Shown: piece after piece, positions 33,801-51,660 of the stretch
Layout: the number at the start of each line of letters is the position of its first letter
Numbering within the stretch: position 1 is the first letter of the stretch
Origin: Branchiostoma floridae
Lineage: Eukaryota > Chordata > Leptocardii > Amphioxiformes > Branchiostomatidae
DNA length: 64,000 nt
Assembly (NCBI RefSeq): GCF_000003815.2
Contig: NC_049979.1
Span: forward strand, 29,304,908 to 29,368,907
Direction of reading: 5' to 3'
Made by a program: the position numbers and the translations under genes
Notes under the pieces: model-generated
What the model saw: the letters and a program-made list of their open reading frames with translations, nothing else
The model's database searches: none
What the model was told of the DNA's origin: nothing

Positions 33801-36800
33801 CTGCCATCGATTACACACATGTATGTTACATGTAAGAAAGTCCTATCATGAAAATGTGTTATAGAATTTGCTCCTGTATCATGCAAATTAGGTCCTAATT
33901 TGCATGATTTGCATTTCAATGTTTACATCTCTGTCTAGGTACCATACAGAAAGCTGGACGGTATAGACATGCCATTTTTCCCAGAGTTCATGGCGGACGG
34001 GACTCCGTGTGACCTGAAGTCGGGCGTGCCCAGAACGGCGCTCATCCTCTACATGTGCCATCCCGACTCCAAAAACGAGATCGTGTCCGTGGAGGAGGTC
34101 ACAACGTGTAACTACGAGATCATCGTGTTCACTCCGCTACTCTGTCAGCACCCGGACTACAGGTGAGTGTAGATAGGGTTGTGTACTTAATACGCAAATG
34201 TACATTTGTAGCATACAATGTATAATACTTGTACCTGTACGTGTGAAACCATTAAGGTACAGGCCAGAAACTAAACATCTGGTGTACCTGTATCTGAATA
34301 AACTAAAACACTACTGTATACCACTTTTTAAGACTAAAGATAAGTAAATCTGTTCAAGTATGGAAATCCTCTAACAAAGATGACCATTTATCAATAAAAA
34401 GACAGTTGGCTACATGTGTAATTGCTTAAACTTGTTAAGGTACAGGTATGGGTCTGGATATGTTGGTAAAACTGTGTACCTGTACCTAAAAGGTACACAG
34501 CTCTAGTTATGCAGTCTAATGGTAACAAGTGAATAAGCCTGTTCTTGGTTTCAATTTTACATGTGTTGTATTGTGGATAACATGATAAAGGTAAAGGCCA
34601 ATATGGCTAAGTTCTGGGACCAAAGTTTCTTTTACAATTTTGTTGATGTTGTGAACATCCTCAGGCCAAGGGGCTATAATTCTTCAAGAAAAGTAAGATG
34701 CAAAAATTAATCATTGCCAGACCAATATCTGCTGCCACATTATAACTTTTCCTGTTAATTCTCTCAGACAAAAAGACACCCCTGTGAACAACATCCATTG
34801 TCATGCCATCAGCGACGCCCCTGTCAAACCCAAAACCTTACAGCAAGTGGAGAGGGAGGCACAACAGATACAGACTCAAAGCCAAAGGGTAGGTCAACAT
34901 CAGATCTTTTACAACTAGCTACTATCATTTGACAATGCAAGTACAGTCAAACCTGTATTAGCGGCCACCTTTGCATAGCGACCGCTTGGCTATTGCGGTC
35001 ACTTTTTGACGGTTCCCTGTATTTTTCCATTGACCTAAGCGGCCACCTGTCCAACTACACGATTGCCATTCCCGTAGTTACAAAAACACTGCCTATTGCG
35101 ACCATACAGCGGCCGTACAAACGTATGTCACCTTGAACTGAGTTTAAAATCGTTGTTTGCAAGGATTTGGAGTTGCCGACAGGGTCATTTTGGTGGTAGC
35201 ATAAGGTGTGCATGCCTTGAACATTAGAGGCAAGTCTTTGTCAGCGCATTTACCAACATTCCGTATTGCAATTATTATATCAATTTTCGGTAGATTTTCC
35301 TCTGGCAGGGTCAGTTGAATTTTGAAAGGCTTGAAACAGTGATACTTGGTGAGAAAGATGAGTGGGTACTGTAATCATGATTGTGTAACTTATTGCTCGT
35401 GGTCAATTGATCAGCATTTTCTCTATAGAGGCCACCTGTCCATATTGGCCACGTTTCTCCAGTCCCTTGAGTTGCTGCTATAGACAGGTTTGACCGTAGT
35501 TAAGATTTGAGCAGCTGATGTAGACGATTCAGAAACATTCCATATTTCCCCAGGCAAGACAGAGGAGTGGTGCTGGAAGTGTGGTATTCAAAACAGTTGT
35601 ACAATACCACACACACAAGGTATTTCAGTTACAGGACAAACATACAGGGTGTTGGGGCAGTTTTGATATGTTTACATTTGTGCAGTTGATGTAGATGTTT
35701 AATACAGTGGAGGACTGTTGCAGGTGTTGGATTTAACATGTTGGTGTAGTATATGGTTTCAGGGTTTTTGTACTTGTCATCTATCTTAACCTACATGTAA
35801 TGACACCTAGCTGTTCAGCCTGGTACTACAGTTTTACAGCACTGTGAATGCATTTAAAGACTGCAGTGGTTTTATGTTCATGGTTTTCATAGGGGCCTCT
35901 TTACCGCGAACTCAAACTACCACACTTATCGCCTTGGCTAGTACATAGATCATGTGTATGACGTCACCAAGCATTGTACAGTCAAGAAATTTAAAAAAGG
36001 AACTAAGTATACAAATGTATGTGTACATAATGCATACAGAAACTGTTAGATTGAGTGACAGTTGATCACGCCAGCACTGCCAAAAGCGACTGCCAGTTAA
36101 GTCACCGGTGTTTTTATTACTGTACAGTACATATATGTGACTATAGCACTATCGCTAACTCAAAACTTCCACGAACACTACATATTCTCTTTACTGCAAA
36201 ATTGAATCATGGCATACAAAGTTAAATGCATTTACAGTAGCTAGAGTACATGTACCACAAGGATTAGTACAGGGGCCTCTCATCATGGCAAGTGGGTCAA
36301 ACTAACATCAAGTGGACCTCTTTCTGTCTTTGTGATGCCATAACAAATACACACTATACATTAAAAACTCACATTTTACTATCTTGTAATTTGTTTTTGA
36401 CTATATCATTTCTAATGTTTTCTCTGTGTTATCATCTAACAACTACAAAATGTTGTTTAATCATACCTCATTGCTGTAATTTTGTCTTCTTCTCTTTGTT
36501 ACTTACAGCCTAACTTCAGACACTTTTGCATACATGTATATCACAGACATTCCATATTTCCCCAGGCAAGACAAAGGAGTGGTGCTGGAAGTGTACATTA
36601 CCACAAGGTACTAGTACTTCAGTTACAGGACAAACATACAGGGTGTTGCGGCAGTTATAAGATGGTGTTTGGTTCCTCTCCTGTCCATAGTTTCTCCTCT
36701 ACAGGGCTCAAAATCCTGTTTTATTTTTCTGCATAATGTACCACACAAAATTACCTGCACCAAACTGACCTTACCTGCACTAGCTCATTTTATTTGTCTT

Positions 36801-39800
36801 TCAGGAAGGCAATGGTTGAAGGTTGTCTATTTGCCATAATGGTAAACCTTAAATGTACTGGAAACTGTTTTTTTAAATGATTTAATTCTTTGTTTGGTAT
36901 GTTTGGCTGCTTATTAATTATATAGAAAAAAAGCTAGTGCAGGTTAGGTGCCAGTAGATATTAGAAATACTAGCGCAGCTAGAATAGACGAATTTGAACT
37001 GTTTTTGTCTTTGGGAGATTTTACTTACATACTGTCATTTCACATTTCTGTAACTACTAAAGCATGTTCTAATGACGTTCCCCAAACCCAGTTTGGGGAA
37101 TGTCGTTCGAATGCGTTTTATATATATGGACAATTGTATAAAAAGGTTGTGAGCAAAATCCCCCTTATGATGGAAGCAGTTTGACTTTTCTACCAGCACA
37201 AAACTGTATATGCAGACTGAAGCTACTAGTATTTTTAGCCCTGAGCCTTGCTGCCTCTGCATTTTGCACTACTTTCGCTGTTTTCTAGCTGTTTCTATAG
37301 ATGTATCAGCTGTTCAGCTGAAGTTGTTTAGACGTAACGTTATCCAGAATGACAGCAATACTCCATAACAAGGCCAGCAGCTGCCAATGGCAACAACAAC
37401 AAATGAAAACATGTTGTTGTGCATGGCAGCTGTTGACCTTGCTGTATGGTTACAGTTCCCTCTAACTGTAGACCACATGATCCGTTTAACCTTGAATGCA
37501 AATAATAGATTGGTGAAATCACTCTTGCTGTGGTGTTGGTTTTCGTCCTTTTATGCGGGCATAGACATAAGTCATAAGTCCCAGTGTCAATGGCATACAT
37601 TGTTTTTTGTAGACACAAGCCACATAATACTGCTATATGATTATCTATGGAATAAAATCTGATAATTATTGCACCATCATACTGTATCAATATTCTCTGA
37701 ACGTAATCCCCATGTCCAGACTTATTTTCAATGACAAAGAATTTAGGTGGATTTTGCAGTATGAACTGACTTTTTTCAATCATCCAATGAGATGATAGAT
37801 GTTATTTTGCTTGTTGTAGGTGGTTGTTGATGTTGTCAGTATGTTGCACAAATATGTACTTAAACTGTGATTGTCTTTAACAACAACTGATGATCATCAG
37901 AAACCAAGATGGCGGCAGTTTTGAGAATTTTGATAGCTTCTACCAGTCAGGATTTTTTTTACACTTGAGATAATCGGGCTACAGTGTGGGGTGAGTTATT
38001 GTGACATGTAATGTTCACAGATGAGATTATGACACCCTAAACTGCCTGTCTTGACATTATGGCCTATACAGATTGATATTACTGTTCTGTGCCCTGCAGC
38101 TCAATTGGTAATAGCTTGAAATTCACAGTTTAGCACATGGTTCCAATTACATTGTAGTTGCTTACTGCCAGACCCTGGTTTGAATCTGGGAAAGGGTACA
38201 CTAAGTTTAGTATCCTGGTTGGATCTGCATTTGTTTTCGAATTCTTTTGTTTGTGAACGAACGTAAAATGGGGGTCCCATGTTTAAGTAGGTGCCACAAG
38301 CATGTTACAACAGCTTTGTTACTCATGTGGATACCTACTGTTACAAAGTGAGTAACACAAACAGTCACAGTGCAATGAACAAAGAAGGAAAAGAGATGAC
38401 AGATAATCATTTATTAACATAAACACACTTCCCTTTCTATTCTGTCTTATCTTTTAGAAGCAGGATCCGACCGGCCCTGTTGATCCGGGCCCCCTGAAGG
38501 CCAAGCTGCCCAGTAAGCTGCCCACACAGTCCAGCTCCAGCGAGCAGGCCACCAAGGGCTTCCAGATCACCTCCCTGACTGACAGACAGGTGCTGGAGGA
38601 GTTCCTGAGGGGGGAGTACTGTCTCAAGGGTGGAACAGGTCAGTACTCAACTTACTTTTCAGTCTCTTTTTAAATGCTGGCTTTATTTCAATAAAGCTGG
38701 CCACGTCACCTAAGATAAAGGTGAGGTTGAAATGGTGGAAGAAGATAGTTTGTAAGTACGTAACAGAAATGAATCGCATTGACACACCCAATCCTAGCAG
38801 AAATAGGGAGAGAACTGGCATCACTGACGTGCTGAGTGGCTGTAGTAGCCTATAGTACAAGCTTGCACTTGTGTGGCAGAAATATTGTGCATGGAATCAC
38901 TGATGGTACTACTAGGTTAGATGCAGTAAGTGCAATAGATGAATCTGAACCACACAAACTGTCTATGTCATTGCACTTGCCCTGATCTTTGGTAGCCTAC
39001 TGAAAACTTGCAAGCCAGACAAGATGGCTTATACATGTATGTACATCTCAAGCAATGGTGGGGAGTGCGCATATGTCAAGATGTTCTTACAAAGCCATAA
39101 AGTTTCATTCAATGTGGATATTGTTGTGCACTACAATAAGGTTTAGATTCAACTTATGACTTACAAAATTGACAAAAAAACAGTGACTTTGTTTGAATCA
39201 TTCTTCAGAAAGTCTTGTTGAAAAGTCATATATTTTCATATTGTACAGGTTGGTGGAAGCATGAGTTCTGCTATGGTAAGCACGTCCAGCAGTACCATGA
39301 AGATCAGAAGCTGGGGAACACAGTCATCTCTATCGGCACCTGGAACAAACAGGAACACCTGGACTGGGCTAAGGACAACCCCGGCCAGGCCACACCCAGG
39401 AGAAACAGGGACGACGGAAAAGTCAGGTCAGTTTTTCTTACAGTAGCTCACTCATGGTACAAAAATCGAAACTGTTTTATCCGTTTTGGTATAGATTATC
39501 TGACTGTAATCGGTTTTCATTTTGTTTTTTATTATTCAAACTTGTATCCACATTCAAACTTTGAATTGTTGAAAAAAGTGCAACCACACTTCAGCTTCAG
39601 AGCCCTGGTCTTCTGACACTGAGCGCACCAACAAGACGCTTCCTGCTCAAGCATTTGATGCAAATCATTACGCCCTTACCACAGCTATATCTGCCCTAAA
39701 ATAGTTCGAAATAGAACAGGGGGCATTGGGATTGGTCTATTCCATATCAATTTTGTGAATCGCCTAACACAAGTTACAAAATCCCTCAGAATAGAAGAAT

Positions 39801-42160
39801 TGTTGTACACGAACACAAGTCTATATTTTTGCATCCTTCCTGGAACTGTAGCACCTCCATGCTCTATTTGAGGTCCTTTTCCACTTATACTTGAAGTGTG
39901 CAACAACCACAAGTAAAGTGTGCACTTGACTTTGGCAACAACTTGAAGCACCTTTTCAGTTTTCAGAAAAGTTTTAAAATATGGTATTGTAGAGTACTAC
40001 TAGTATACATTTCACCCTCTCAATCAACTCTTTGTGACTGTGTGGTTCAGAATGGTGACTCACTACTATGGCCATGGTGACGTTTGTGACGTGACAGGAC
40101 GACCAAGGGAGGTGCTGGTCAAACTCAAGTAAGTCTCACCCTTACAGGAGAAATAACAGGACAACACACAGACTATGATGTTCCTCTTACCAAATACTAT
40201 TATAATAGCACTACCACAGCTAGGTTGTACATTCTAGCACATAATATGAAACATTCCTAGCCCACTTTAGGGATGTCCCTGTAGCTCAACTGGTAGCATC
40301 TCCTGGTTCCAAGTAGGTACCAGTGCATAAGCATTAGGCAAACTGGGAGACCCTGGCTCAGATGTGGAAAGGCATCTCAGGTGCTACACCTACAAGAAAA
40401 TCGGGGTCAGGTGTTTCCAGTATGTTAAAGGGAAGGGCTAAAAACACCTCCCTGTACAAATATACCCTACTACAGAAACAGCAAGGAAACTTGTCACCAT
40501 ATGTGCCACTATGCTTTACAAGGTTAACAACAAATTGAATATAAATGTGTAACCTCACTCTGTTTTCTTCCTGATGCTCAACAGGTGTAAAACATCAGAC
40601 AAGCACTCAGTCACCATCTACCTGATTGAGCCCAACACTTGTGAATACATCCTTGGGGTGAGTCTGTGTCTAAATCTTTGCTATATTTACTAAACATTTC
40701 ACTGGGCCTCACATGTTGGAGATAGTTTGCAAAAAAGACATTCGCTTACTGTCTCCAACGTATCACCAACAGGTGCTAGTTAGTTGTCTGAAATGGCAAA
40801 TTTTTTTAAAAATTCAAAAAACAATAATTATTATTATAGCAATTGGCAAAGTGTCTCAAATGGGTACCACACAATCAAGGCAAACAGGTTGCCAATAGGC
40901 ACCATCAGTTCAAATATGATTTTGATGAATCTTTATCATTGTACATATGGTACTTCAGTGGTAACAGAGATTTCCGAATAAAGTTACCATTATCTTGAAT
41001 CTGAAACTGAGGCTGTAGCATTCCGTGCACCATTTGCTTTGCAGAGGTCACATATTTTACTTGTGTGTTGCACGTCGGCGTGACCGCAAGGGAAAGTCGT
41101 TGAAAAATTTGCAAAGTTTCCACAACAGGTGCATTCCTTTGCGATACCAACTTAAGCTTGTCAATGAACACCTTTTCGGCGTCATGTGTGGCGTAACTGG
41201 TAGAGTGTTGGGCTCGGAACCTATATGGTCTTGAGTTCAGTACCTCGGTGCCCCAAAGTTGTGCCCTTGGGAAAGTCACTTTACACAACCTTCCTCACTT
41301 CACCCAGGTATAAAAATGGGTACCTGACTTTGGTCGGGGAGGTAAAACGCTACCTTTTTCTTCTGCTTGTACTGTGTATGTGGCACTGTTGAAATAAGTT
41401 ACTAAACTTGAGTGCAGTGCCACATTATCCTCATCTGTCTGAAAGCAAACAAGAAAGCTTCTGAAAAAAGCTGGCTGGTGCGTATTTTGGAAAAAGCCTG
41501 GATGTTAAACAAAATCACATGAAAAAAGAGTTTTTAAACATCGAATTACTGAATTGGTCTGTCTTCTATTAAAAAAACATTACCTGAGATTTGTCTAACA
41601 AAGAAAAAAAAATGTCATAAGTGGGGATCGAACCCACGATTTACGGCTGCAGAAGCAAATTGCTACCTTCACCCAGTGCCGTAGGCCCCTAAGCTACGGT
41701 GACACCATTACGTCACCGGGCGTATAGAAGGGCGTATAGAAGGGTTTGGTTAAATTGAGTCGTAGTGGATCCATGCATTCATGCATTCGTTGGTTGAACT
41801 AACCGCTTCTCTCGCCAAAAATTACCTTTAAAGAATGAAATGCAAATATTGACAGCTGAAATATCATTTATTGCGTTTTTTCGTGTGACTTTCCCTTTGA
41901 ACAGGCGTTTTGCTGCGGTCCAACAAAGGATAAGACAAGAAGGGCTTGATCCATGCATCCATGCATGGATCCATTGACCCGCTTCTCCTGTCTCAGAGCT
42001 GGTGCTATGCACCATACGCACCAGCAAAAAACACCTTTTGACTGTTTGCATTATTGTTGTCCATCACCAGGTGGAGTCTCCCATCATCTGCTCCCTGTTG
42101 GATACTGCTGATGAAAATGGTCTTCTGTCAGTGCCATCAGACACAGTGAAAGGACCTTAA
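27943..42160 (+). CDS. ERLEC1: ERLEC1 (endoplasmic reticulum lectin 1, XTP3-B), complete
   Basis: ER-lumenal lectin that binds trimmed N-glycans on misfolded glycoproteins and works with the SEL1L-HRD1 ligase in ER-associated degradation. Thirteen firm exons join in phase; with one copy of the duplicated exon 9 the product is 514 (9a) or 506 (9b) residues, without either 492; human ERLEC1 is 483. Two MRH domains are clear. The first has the pattern [50 protein letters not shown]. The second has [50 protein letters not shown]. Both keep the Q, R, E and Y positions expected of mannose-binding MRH folds. The start at 27943 is in a strong Kozak context (ACCATGG) and precedes a signal sequence; the frame opens further upstream only with a GTG. 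Confidence 0.95.
29160..29720. repeat. Octamer-rich tandemly arranged repeat in ERLEC1 intron 1
   Basis: Two degenerate units (about 29190-29450 and 29450-29720) start with GATGGATCGTCATG and include AATTATGCAAAT and ATTTGCATAATTAATGAG. At least eight ATGCAAAT/ATTTGCAT octamers occur between 29270 and 29715. A related stretch is at 33420-33920. Confidence 0.65.
30022..30225. repeat. Dispersed repeat, copy 2
   Basis: Counterpart of 1787-1990, sharing GCGAAAACGTTCCATACTGG and TGTTCCGGACC. It is separated by 28 kb and lies in the same orientation. Confidence 0.55.
30950..31543. repeat. Inverted-repeat element, arms of about 238 bp
   Basis: Arms 30950-31188 and 31307-31543 are nearly identical inverted copies starting ACGCCAAAAATAGTTACTC, with a 118-bp spacer. 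Each arm carries CTGACGAAGGAAAGTGG and CTTTCCGAAACGTCTGACC, a hammerhead-like core. Located in ERLEC1 intron 3. Confidence 0.8.
31798..32388. mobile_element. GCGCGTTAAAA element, about 590 bp
   Basis: Multiple GCGCGTTAAAAATCT direct repeats at the left end and the complementary TTTTAACGCGCA repeats at the right end form complex inverted termini; one further copy (TTGCGCGTTAAAC) is internal. Non-coding, AT-rich interior. The superfamily is unknown. Confidence 0.6.
32588..34162 (+). CDS. ERLEC1: ERLEC1 exons 4-7: core of MRH domain 1
   Basis: Exon 4 32588-32665 ([20 protein letters not shown]), exon 5 32814-32862 ([16 protein letters not shown]), exon 6 33305-33360 (variable, [16 protein letters not shown]), exon 7 33939-34162 ([49 protein letters not shown]). 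Exon 7 is visibly more GC-rich than its surroundings. Exon 6 corresponds to the acidic linker of human ERLEC1 and is poorly conserved; its donor ATG/GTGGGT is acceptable. Confidence 0.93.
34768..34888 (+). CDS. ERLEC1: ERLEC1 exon 8: end of MRH1 and interdomain linker
   Basis: Completes the arginine split with exon 7 and encodes [20 protein letters not shown] followed by [20 protein letters not shown]. It matches human [20 protein letters not shown] and RQLEQQEE. It ends in phase 0, which lets the following duplicated exons be used or skipped without a frameshift. Confidence 0.9.
34944..35496. mobile_element. Intact CAGTCAAACC-family MITE, 553 bp
   Basis: Ends CAGTCAAACCTGTATTAGCG and CTATAGACAGGTTTGACCG, with TA on both sides. 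GCGGCCACC-type motifs recur. It is the reference copy for the split element at 12495-22660. Located in ERLEC1 intron 8. Confidence 0.8.
35554..35619 (+). CDS. ERLEC1: ERLEC1 exon 9a (first copy of duplicated exon)
   Basis: Twenty-two codons, phase 0-0, acceptor TTTCCCCAG and donor GTATTT. It reads [16 protein letters not shown] then QYHTHK. The exon and its flanks (about 35538-35660) recur at 36541-36655 with a few changes, including an internal 24-nt difference that keeps frame. It lies in the interdomain linker, which varies between species. Whether it is spliced in cannot be decided from sequence. Confidence 0.45.
36566..36607 (+). CDS. ERLEC1: ERLEC1 exon 9b (second copy of duplicated exon)
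   Basis: Fourteen codons, phase 0-0, [14 protein letters not shown], with the same acceptor TTTCCCCAG as 9a and donor GTACTA. The first nine residues are identical to 9a. It could be a mutually exclusive alternative, a cassette, or a non-functional duplicate. Confidence 0.4.
36704..37246. mobile_element. CAGGGCTC MITE, second copy
   Basis: Left end CAGGGCTCAAAAT, right end ATTTTTAGCCCTG. The interior includes AAATTACCTGCACC and ACCTGCAC motifs like the copy at 24892-25228. Confidence 0.55.
38085..38300 (+). repeat. tRNA-derived SINE
   Basis: Box A-like CTGCAGCTCAATTGGTAATAG and box B-like CCTGGTTTGAATCTGGG. Relatives are at 40268-40460 (plus, GTAGCTCAACTGGTAGCATC) and 46230-46415 (minus, AGCTCAATTGGCTTC on that strand). 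Confidence 0.6.
38458..42160 (+). CDS. ERLEC1: ERLEC1 exons 10-14: linker end, MRH domain 2, C-terminus
   Basis: Exon 10 38458-38638 ([20 protein letters not shown] then YCLKGGT), 11 39249-39426 ([36 protein letters not shown]), 12 40051-40128 ([20 protein letters not shown]), 13 40585-40657 ([15 protein letters not shown]), 14 42071-42160 ([20 protein letters not shown], stop TAA). The end matches human [20 protein letters not shown] closely; a short tail VPSDTVKGP follows. Phases 1, 2, 2, 1, 0 all close. Confidence 0.95.
40268..40460 (+). repeat. tRNA-derived SINE, same family
   Basis: TGTAGCTCAACTGGTAGC at the head, AGACCCTGGCTCAGATGTGG at the box B position. In ERLEC1 intron 12. Confidence 0.55.
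41180..41360 (+). repeat. tRNA-derived SINE with conserved CCCTTGGGAAAG body
   Basis: Head TGTGGCGTAACTGGTAGAG, then TTGTGCCCTTGGGAAAGTCA, CTTTACACAACCTTCCTCAC and AAAATGGGTACCTGACTT. The body resembles a deeply conserved SINE core seen in many marine invertebrates. A minus-strand relative is at 53383-53600. Confidence 0.7.
41600..41725 (-). repeat. tRNA-like head of a SINE, minus strand
   Basis: On the minus strand GTCACCGTAGCTTAGGGG (box A-like) and TCGTGGGTTCGATCCCCAC (box B) end with TTATGAC, which can pair with the 5' GTCA. The internal region is too long for a normal tRNA. A repeat origin is more likely than an active tRNA gene. Confidence 0.5.
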
Positions 42161-43135
42161 TGTACATTAGTTAGGATCATACTCTTATTATACTATTATT
42201 TGAAGAGGCTATATGGGTTTAAGATGTATTTTTAATTTCTCAAGAAAATTAAATAATTATGCCATCTTCTGTGTGCTAAAAATTGGCCATATGGGTGATT
42301 TGTTTTTAGGGTAACATTTCCTTTTCATTGTATAGACTTCTGGCTGCTGTATTATTTTTTTTCCTTAGGCCACAGCAAGTAAATTTCATTGATAACATCT
42401 AGCATGCTGCATGCATATTGATTTTTGCCTATAGTTTTGAAAAAAATAACAAGAGTTGTTGTTTTCCTCTTGCGATTGTCAACATGACAAGAAAATACTG
42501 AAATCAGGAAAACATGTCGGATGGTAGCCTTGAGCATAGTTGCTAATTTGCATGGTAAGTGATACTAGACTACTACTGTAACACTAATGTCACTTGGTGC
42601 ACTTCTTTAATACAGGAATAAGAGACTTTGTTGCTGTGATTACATTTCTGTCGCTGCCATTCTTGGTAAACATTTTATTTATGGTCACTATTTTGACAAT
42701 TTCGTTCAGGCATCATTTTTTTCCCCATTTTATTTTCTTCCCACTCTTGCATTAGATTTGTAGCCTGTAGAGGATGTCATCCAGTGAATTTACTTGCTGT
42801 GGCCTTATCTATTTTACCCATTCATAAATGCTCAGGAAGCTTAATTATTGCCCCCAAGTTGTCATTCAATCCGACTTAACTAATATTATTGTGAAGCGGA
42901 AGTTGTGTGAAAATTTAACATATTTTTGAAAAATGCTGCACGTAACTACTGCTCCATGAGTTTCTAGCAAAAACTGGTTTGAATGACAATTCTGTGCTGA
43001 AATATTCTCTAAATAATAATAATAATTATTATTATTATAAAGACTTTATAAGGATAAGGTGTGAAGCATAATCTGTGTACAGATGCCTTCTAATTATGAT
43101 ATAGCAAAGATTTATTGTACATTTTTCTCTGTGAC

Positions 43136-43141
43136 AATAAA
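43136..43141 (+). terminator. Candidate ERLEC1 polyadenylation signal
   Basis: AATAAA about 975 bp after the ERLEC1 stop and the best plus-strand candidate before PTGR2. On the minus strand TTTATT at 43404-43409 (AATAAA for PTGR2) lies about 520 bp after the PTGR2 stop, so the two transcripts end close together, tail to tail. An alternative PTGR2 signal at 43111-43116 would make the 3' ends overlap. Confidence 0.4.
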
Positions 43142-43927
43142 TATCTACAAAAACCCTGGCTTCATCATTTTTTTTCATTTCTCAATTGTGGCCTACTAGT
43201 ACCTATGACATCATTAGCATCAGACATTTTCACCAAAAATACATTGTAATTAGTATGTTATATGAATATCAAACCTGACCATACTTCCATCTCTTGATTC
43301 CTGTTGCAAAGTAGTGATTTTTTTGAGATGCCAACAATGTTTACTAAATCATAACATACAGTTGCAAGATATTACAATATTTGCTTTTTTGGCTTCTTGA
43401 ATGTTTATTAGCCATGGTGCAGGCTCCATATTGGCTACCATGTTCAATGTGATGTTATCATTACAAATGTAAATATTAATAACGTAAAATTCAATTACTT
43501 GGCAACAGAAAGCAAGAGAGGGAAGTATGATCTTTAGACTTGGTTTGATGTTCAATGGCATCGAAAGTGTGAATATTTGTTGCAAATGTTTACATTCGAT
43601 GTATAAAAATGTTTTACTGAACATAGTCATAAAAATGTATTTTGGTGTTAACGTTCATCATCATCGGTCGACACTTAACAATAAAACATCAGGAAAAAAC
43701 TTATCACACATAGAACTGATAATTAAAATTGAATCATAGCAAAATACAAGCCATTATATTCAATGTCCTTTTTCATATCTTACACAAAAACATGTCAAAC
43801 TTCAACGAAATCTTCCTCGCCAACTGACATGATATAACAACTATAAACTGTTAATGTCCTTATTAGCAGCAGCATATGTCATCTTACACAACAACAAAAA
43901 CATCCAGGCCTCTTGACTTGTTCGAGG

Positions 43928-49761
<5,834 letters not shown>

Positions 49762-49933
49762 TTTTAGTTGCTTTTCAGCCAAACAGGTAACGTTACGGTA
49801 CACACCGGCCGGCGTCCAGCTGCAGACTGACCTTTCCGCGGGAACCGCTAGGGGTCAGAAGTCAGACCATTTCCGGCATTTGCATCCGGGTCAGACCTTA
49901 GTGTGCATGTGGTAATCTCTAAGCAGATCCTTG

Positions 49934-50124
49934 CATAAGATGGTATCAAAAGCTGGCAAAGGAGTTTTTAGGAAGGCATACACACTTCTATGTCGACAAA
50001 ACTTATTTGCCAGCTTTTCATAACGTTACGGTCTTATGCTACCGTAGGATGTGCTTTGATCTGATTTAATGCATGTGAACCTCTGCTTGAGGAGTACTGT
50101 TGAGCTACTCTGCAAGCAGAGGTT
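49934..50124. repeat. Two hairpin repeats upstream of PTGR2
   Basis: AAAAGCTGGCAAA (49948-49960) pairs with TTTGCCAGCTTTT (50006-50018), extended by CATAAGA/TCTTATG outside. AACCTCTGCTTG (50078-50089) pairs with CAAGCAGAGGTT (50113-50124), with a further GGAGTA/TACTC inside. They lie in the divergent PTGR2-RRBP1 interval. The rest of 50125-51290 shows nothing recognisable. Confidence 0.6.
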
Positions 50125-51412
50125 AGGCTCCGGATAGTTTGGGACGTTTGAAAGAAATTTTGTCGGGATTTCTTTCTTAGCAGCGTTTTTGATTTCCATT
50201 TATAAGACGTCATGAAGAAAAACTGAAAACTTCAGAAAGGGTTGAAAGTGAAAAAGCCCTACAAAAGCGCCTAAAAAGTGTTCCAACCAGCCGAAGTCTA
50301 ACCCCTACTTGAAGTTACAAATTAGTGGCGTTATCAAATCAAATACACCAGAAATGTAACATTACAACAATTTAACGCGACCCCTTCCACTCAGATAAAT
50401 ACGTGAAAAACATCTCATTTTTCAATTTGACTTTTTTTCAACACAGAGGTTGAATTTTGGCTAACGTTGTAGAAAATATCAAAGAAAGGGGCATTTCTGG
50501 CCAAGTCAATTCCTAAGAAGCCCTCTAAACCGAGACAAAACACGTGTATCTTGGAAAAGATACGGTTTCATCTTTTAACGTTTAATAACGTCAGAGTCGG
50601 ACAGAATTACTTGGGTAAAGAAATCGTTTATAAGAAAAAGTTGTTTTTTAAACTTTGAGGGAAGTTTTGAAAGGAACTTCCCTACGATATAATGTATGAA
50701 TATGAATTCTGATGGAATTTACAGCAAAAAGAGACATTCGTAATGCTAAATGTTTGTAAATTTGGCCGCAGTGTTTCTATAAACGTCAAATCTAATCATA
50801 TTAAAGTTAGGGATGTCTCAACTTCTTGGCACTGGCACTGTAGCACGCTGACGTATGGAATAGACTATTAAGAATTATAGGGATGTCAATTCAAAATGTG
50901 TTTTCATAATACTACATCAAAACTTATTTCGCGTTAAAAATTTAATAAATTATCATATATTAAAATATTTTTAATTGATTTTGAGTTTTTATTATTTACT
51001 TGTTGCTGTTATGATTATAATATGTTGTCCACGTGGCACGTAAGGTCCCCATATTCTTGATGGTATGAGCTTTGGTATATCGCGCCATTGGCCAATCAGA
51101 GTGGCGGTGGGCGTGTCACGTCCACCATTGTGGAAGCTGATGGTTTAGCAGCAAAACTGCGTCCACATCGCCGTAAAAGTAGGCTGCCAAAAGCAGTCCA
51201 ACCACCACTTTCTCCTAAAAGCCCCAGGCAGATTTTAAACTGGTGCTTTCGCGTCTACATCTGGACGATACTTGGGTGATTTGAACCCTGTTTTAGCACT
51301 AGACGACCGGTAGCGTGCGTGTGAGAGAGAGGACCCCTCATCAAAATCTAGCTGCGCGAACCCGACTTCCGCTCAAGCCGATCACGGAACTGGGAAGTTT
51401 ATCACGCAAAGA

Positions 51413-51504
51413 GTAAGCGATTTTCTCGTCTAAATAGTTCCCTTTTGTGCAAAACTTTGTGTAGACCGGACCTTTTCATACAGATTTACCCTATTTTTCA
51501 ACAG
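51413..51504 (+). other. Probable 92-bp intron in the RRBP1 5' leader
   Basis: A donor GTAAGC at 51413 and a pyrimidine-rich acceptor TTTTTCAACAG ending at 51504 frame a short intron 156 bp before the start codon. The upstream leader exon would lie around 51300-51412. Inferred from splice signals only. Confidence 0.4.
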
Positions 51505-51660
51505 GAGCTAGGAGTGGAGCCGTGTGGCCTGTCTGGTGCAACTTAGCACGCCGGTAACCTTTGTACCTTGGCTGGAGCATCCGGCTGAGTGTCCACGTAG
51601 ACAGAATCCAGAAGTTGGAGAGGCCCCAGCCGAGAGAGGTGGACGTGCCTAGCCGATAAT

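Noticed and set aside
35554-36607. Both ERLEC1 exon 9 copies included together as certain
   Set aside because: No homologous segment in human ERLEC1 supports either copy; kept as candidates only.
41600-41725. tRNA gene with intron on the minus strand
   Set aside because: The region between boxes A and B does not form a D arm plus anticodon arm in any way I could find.
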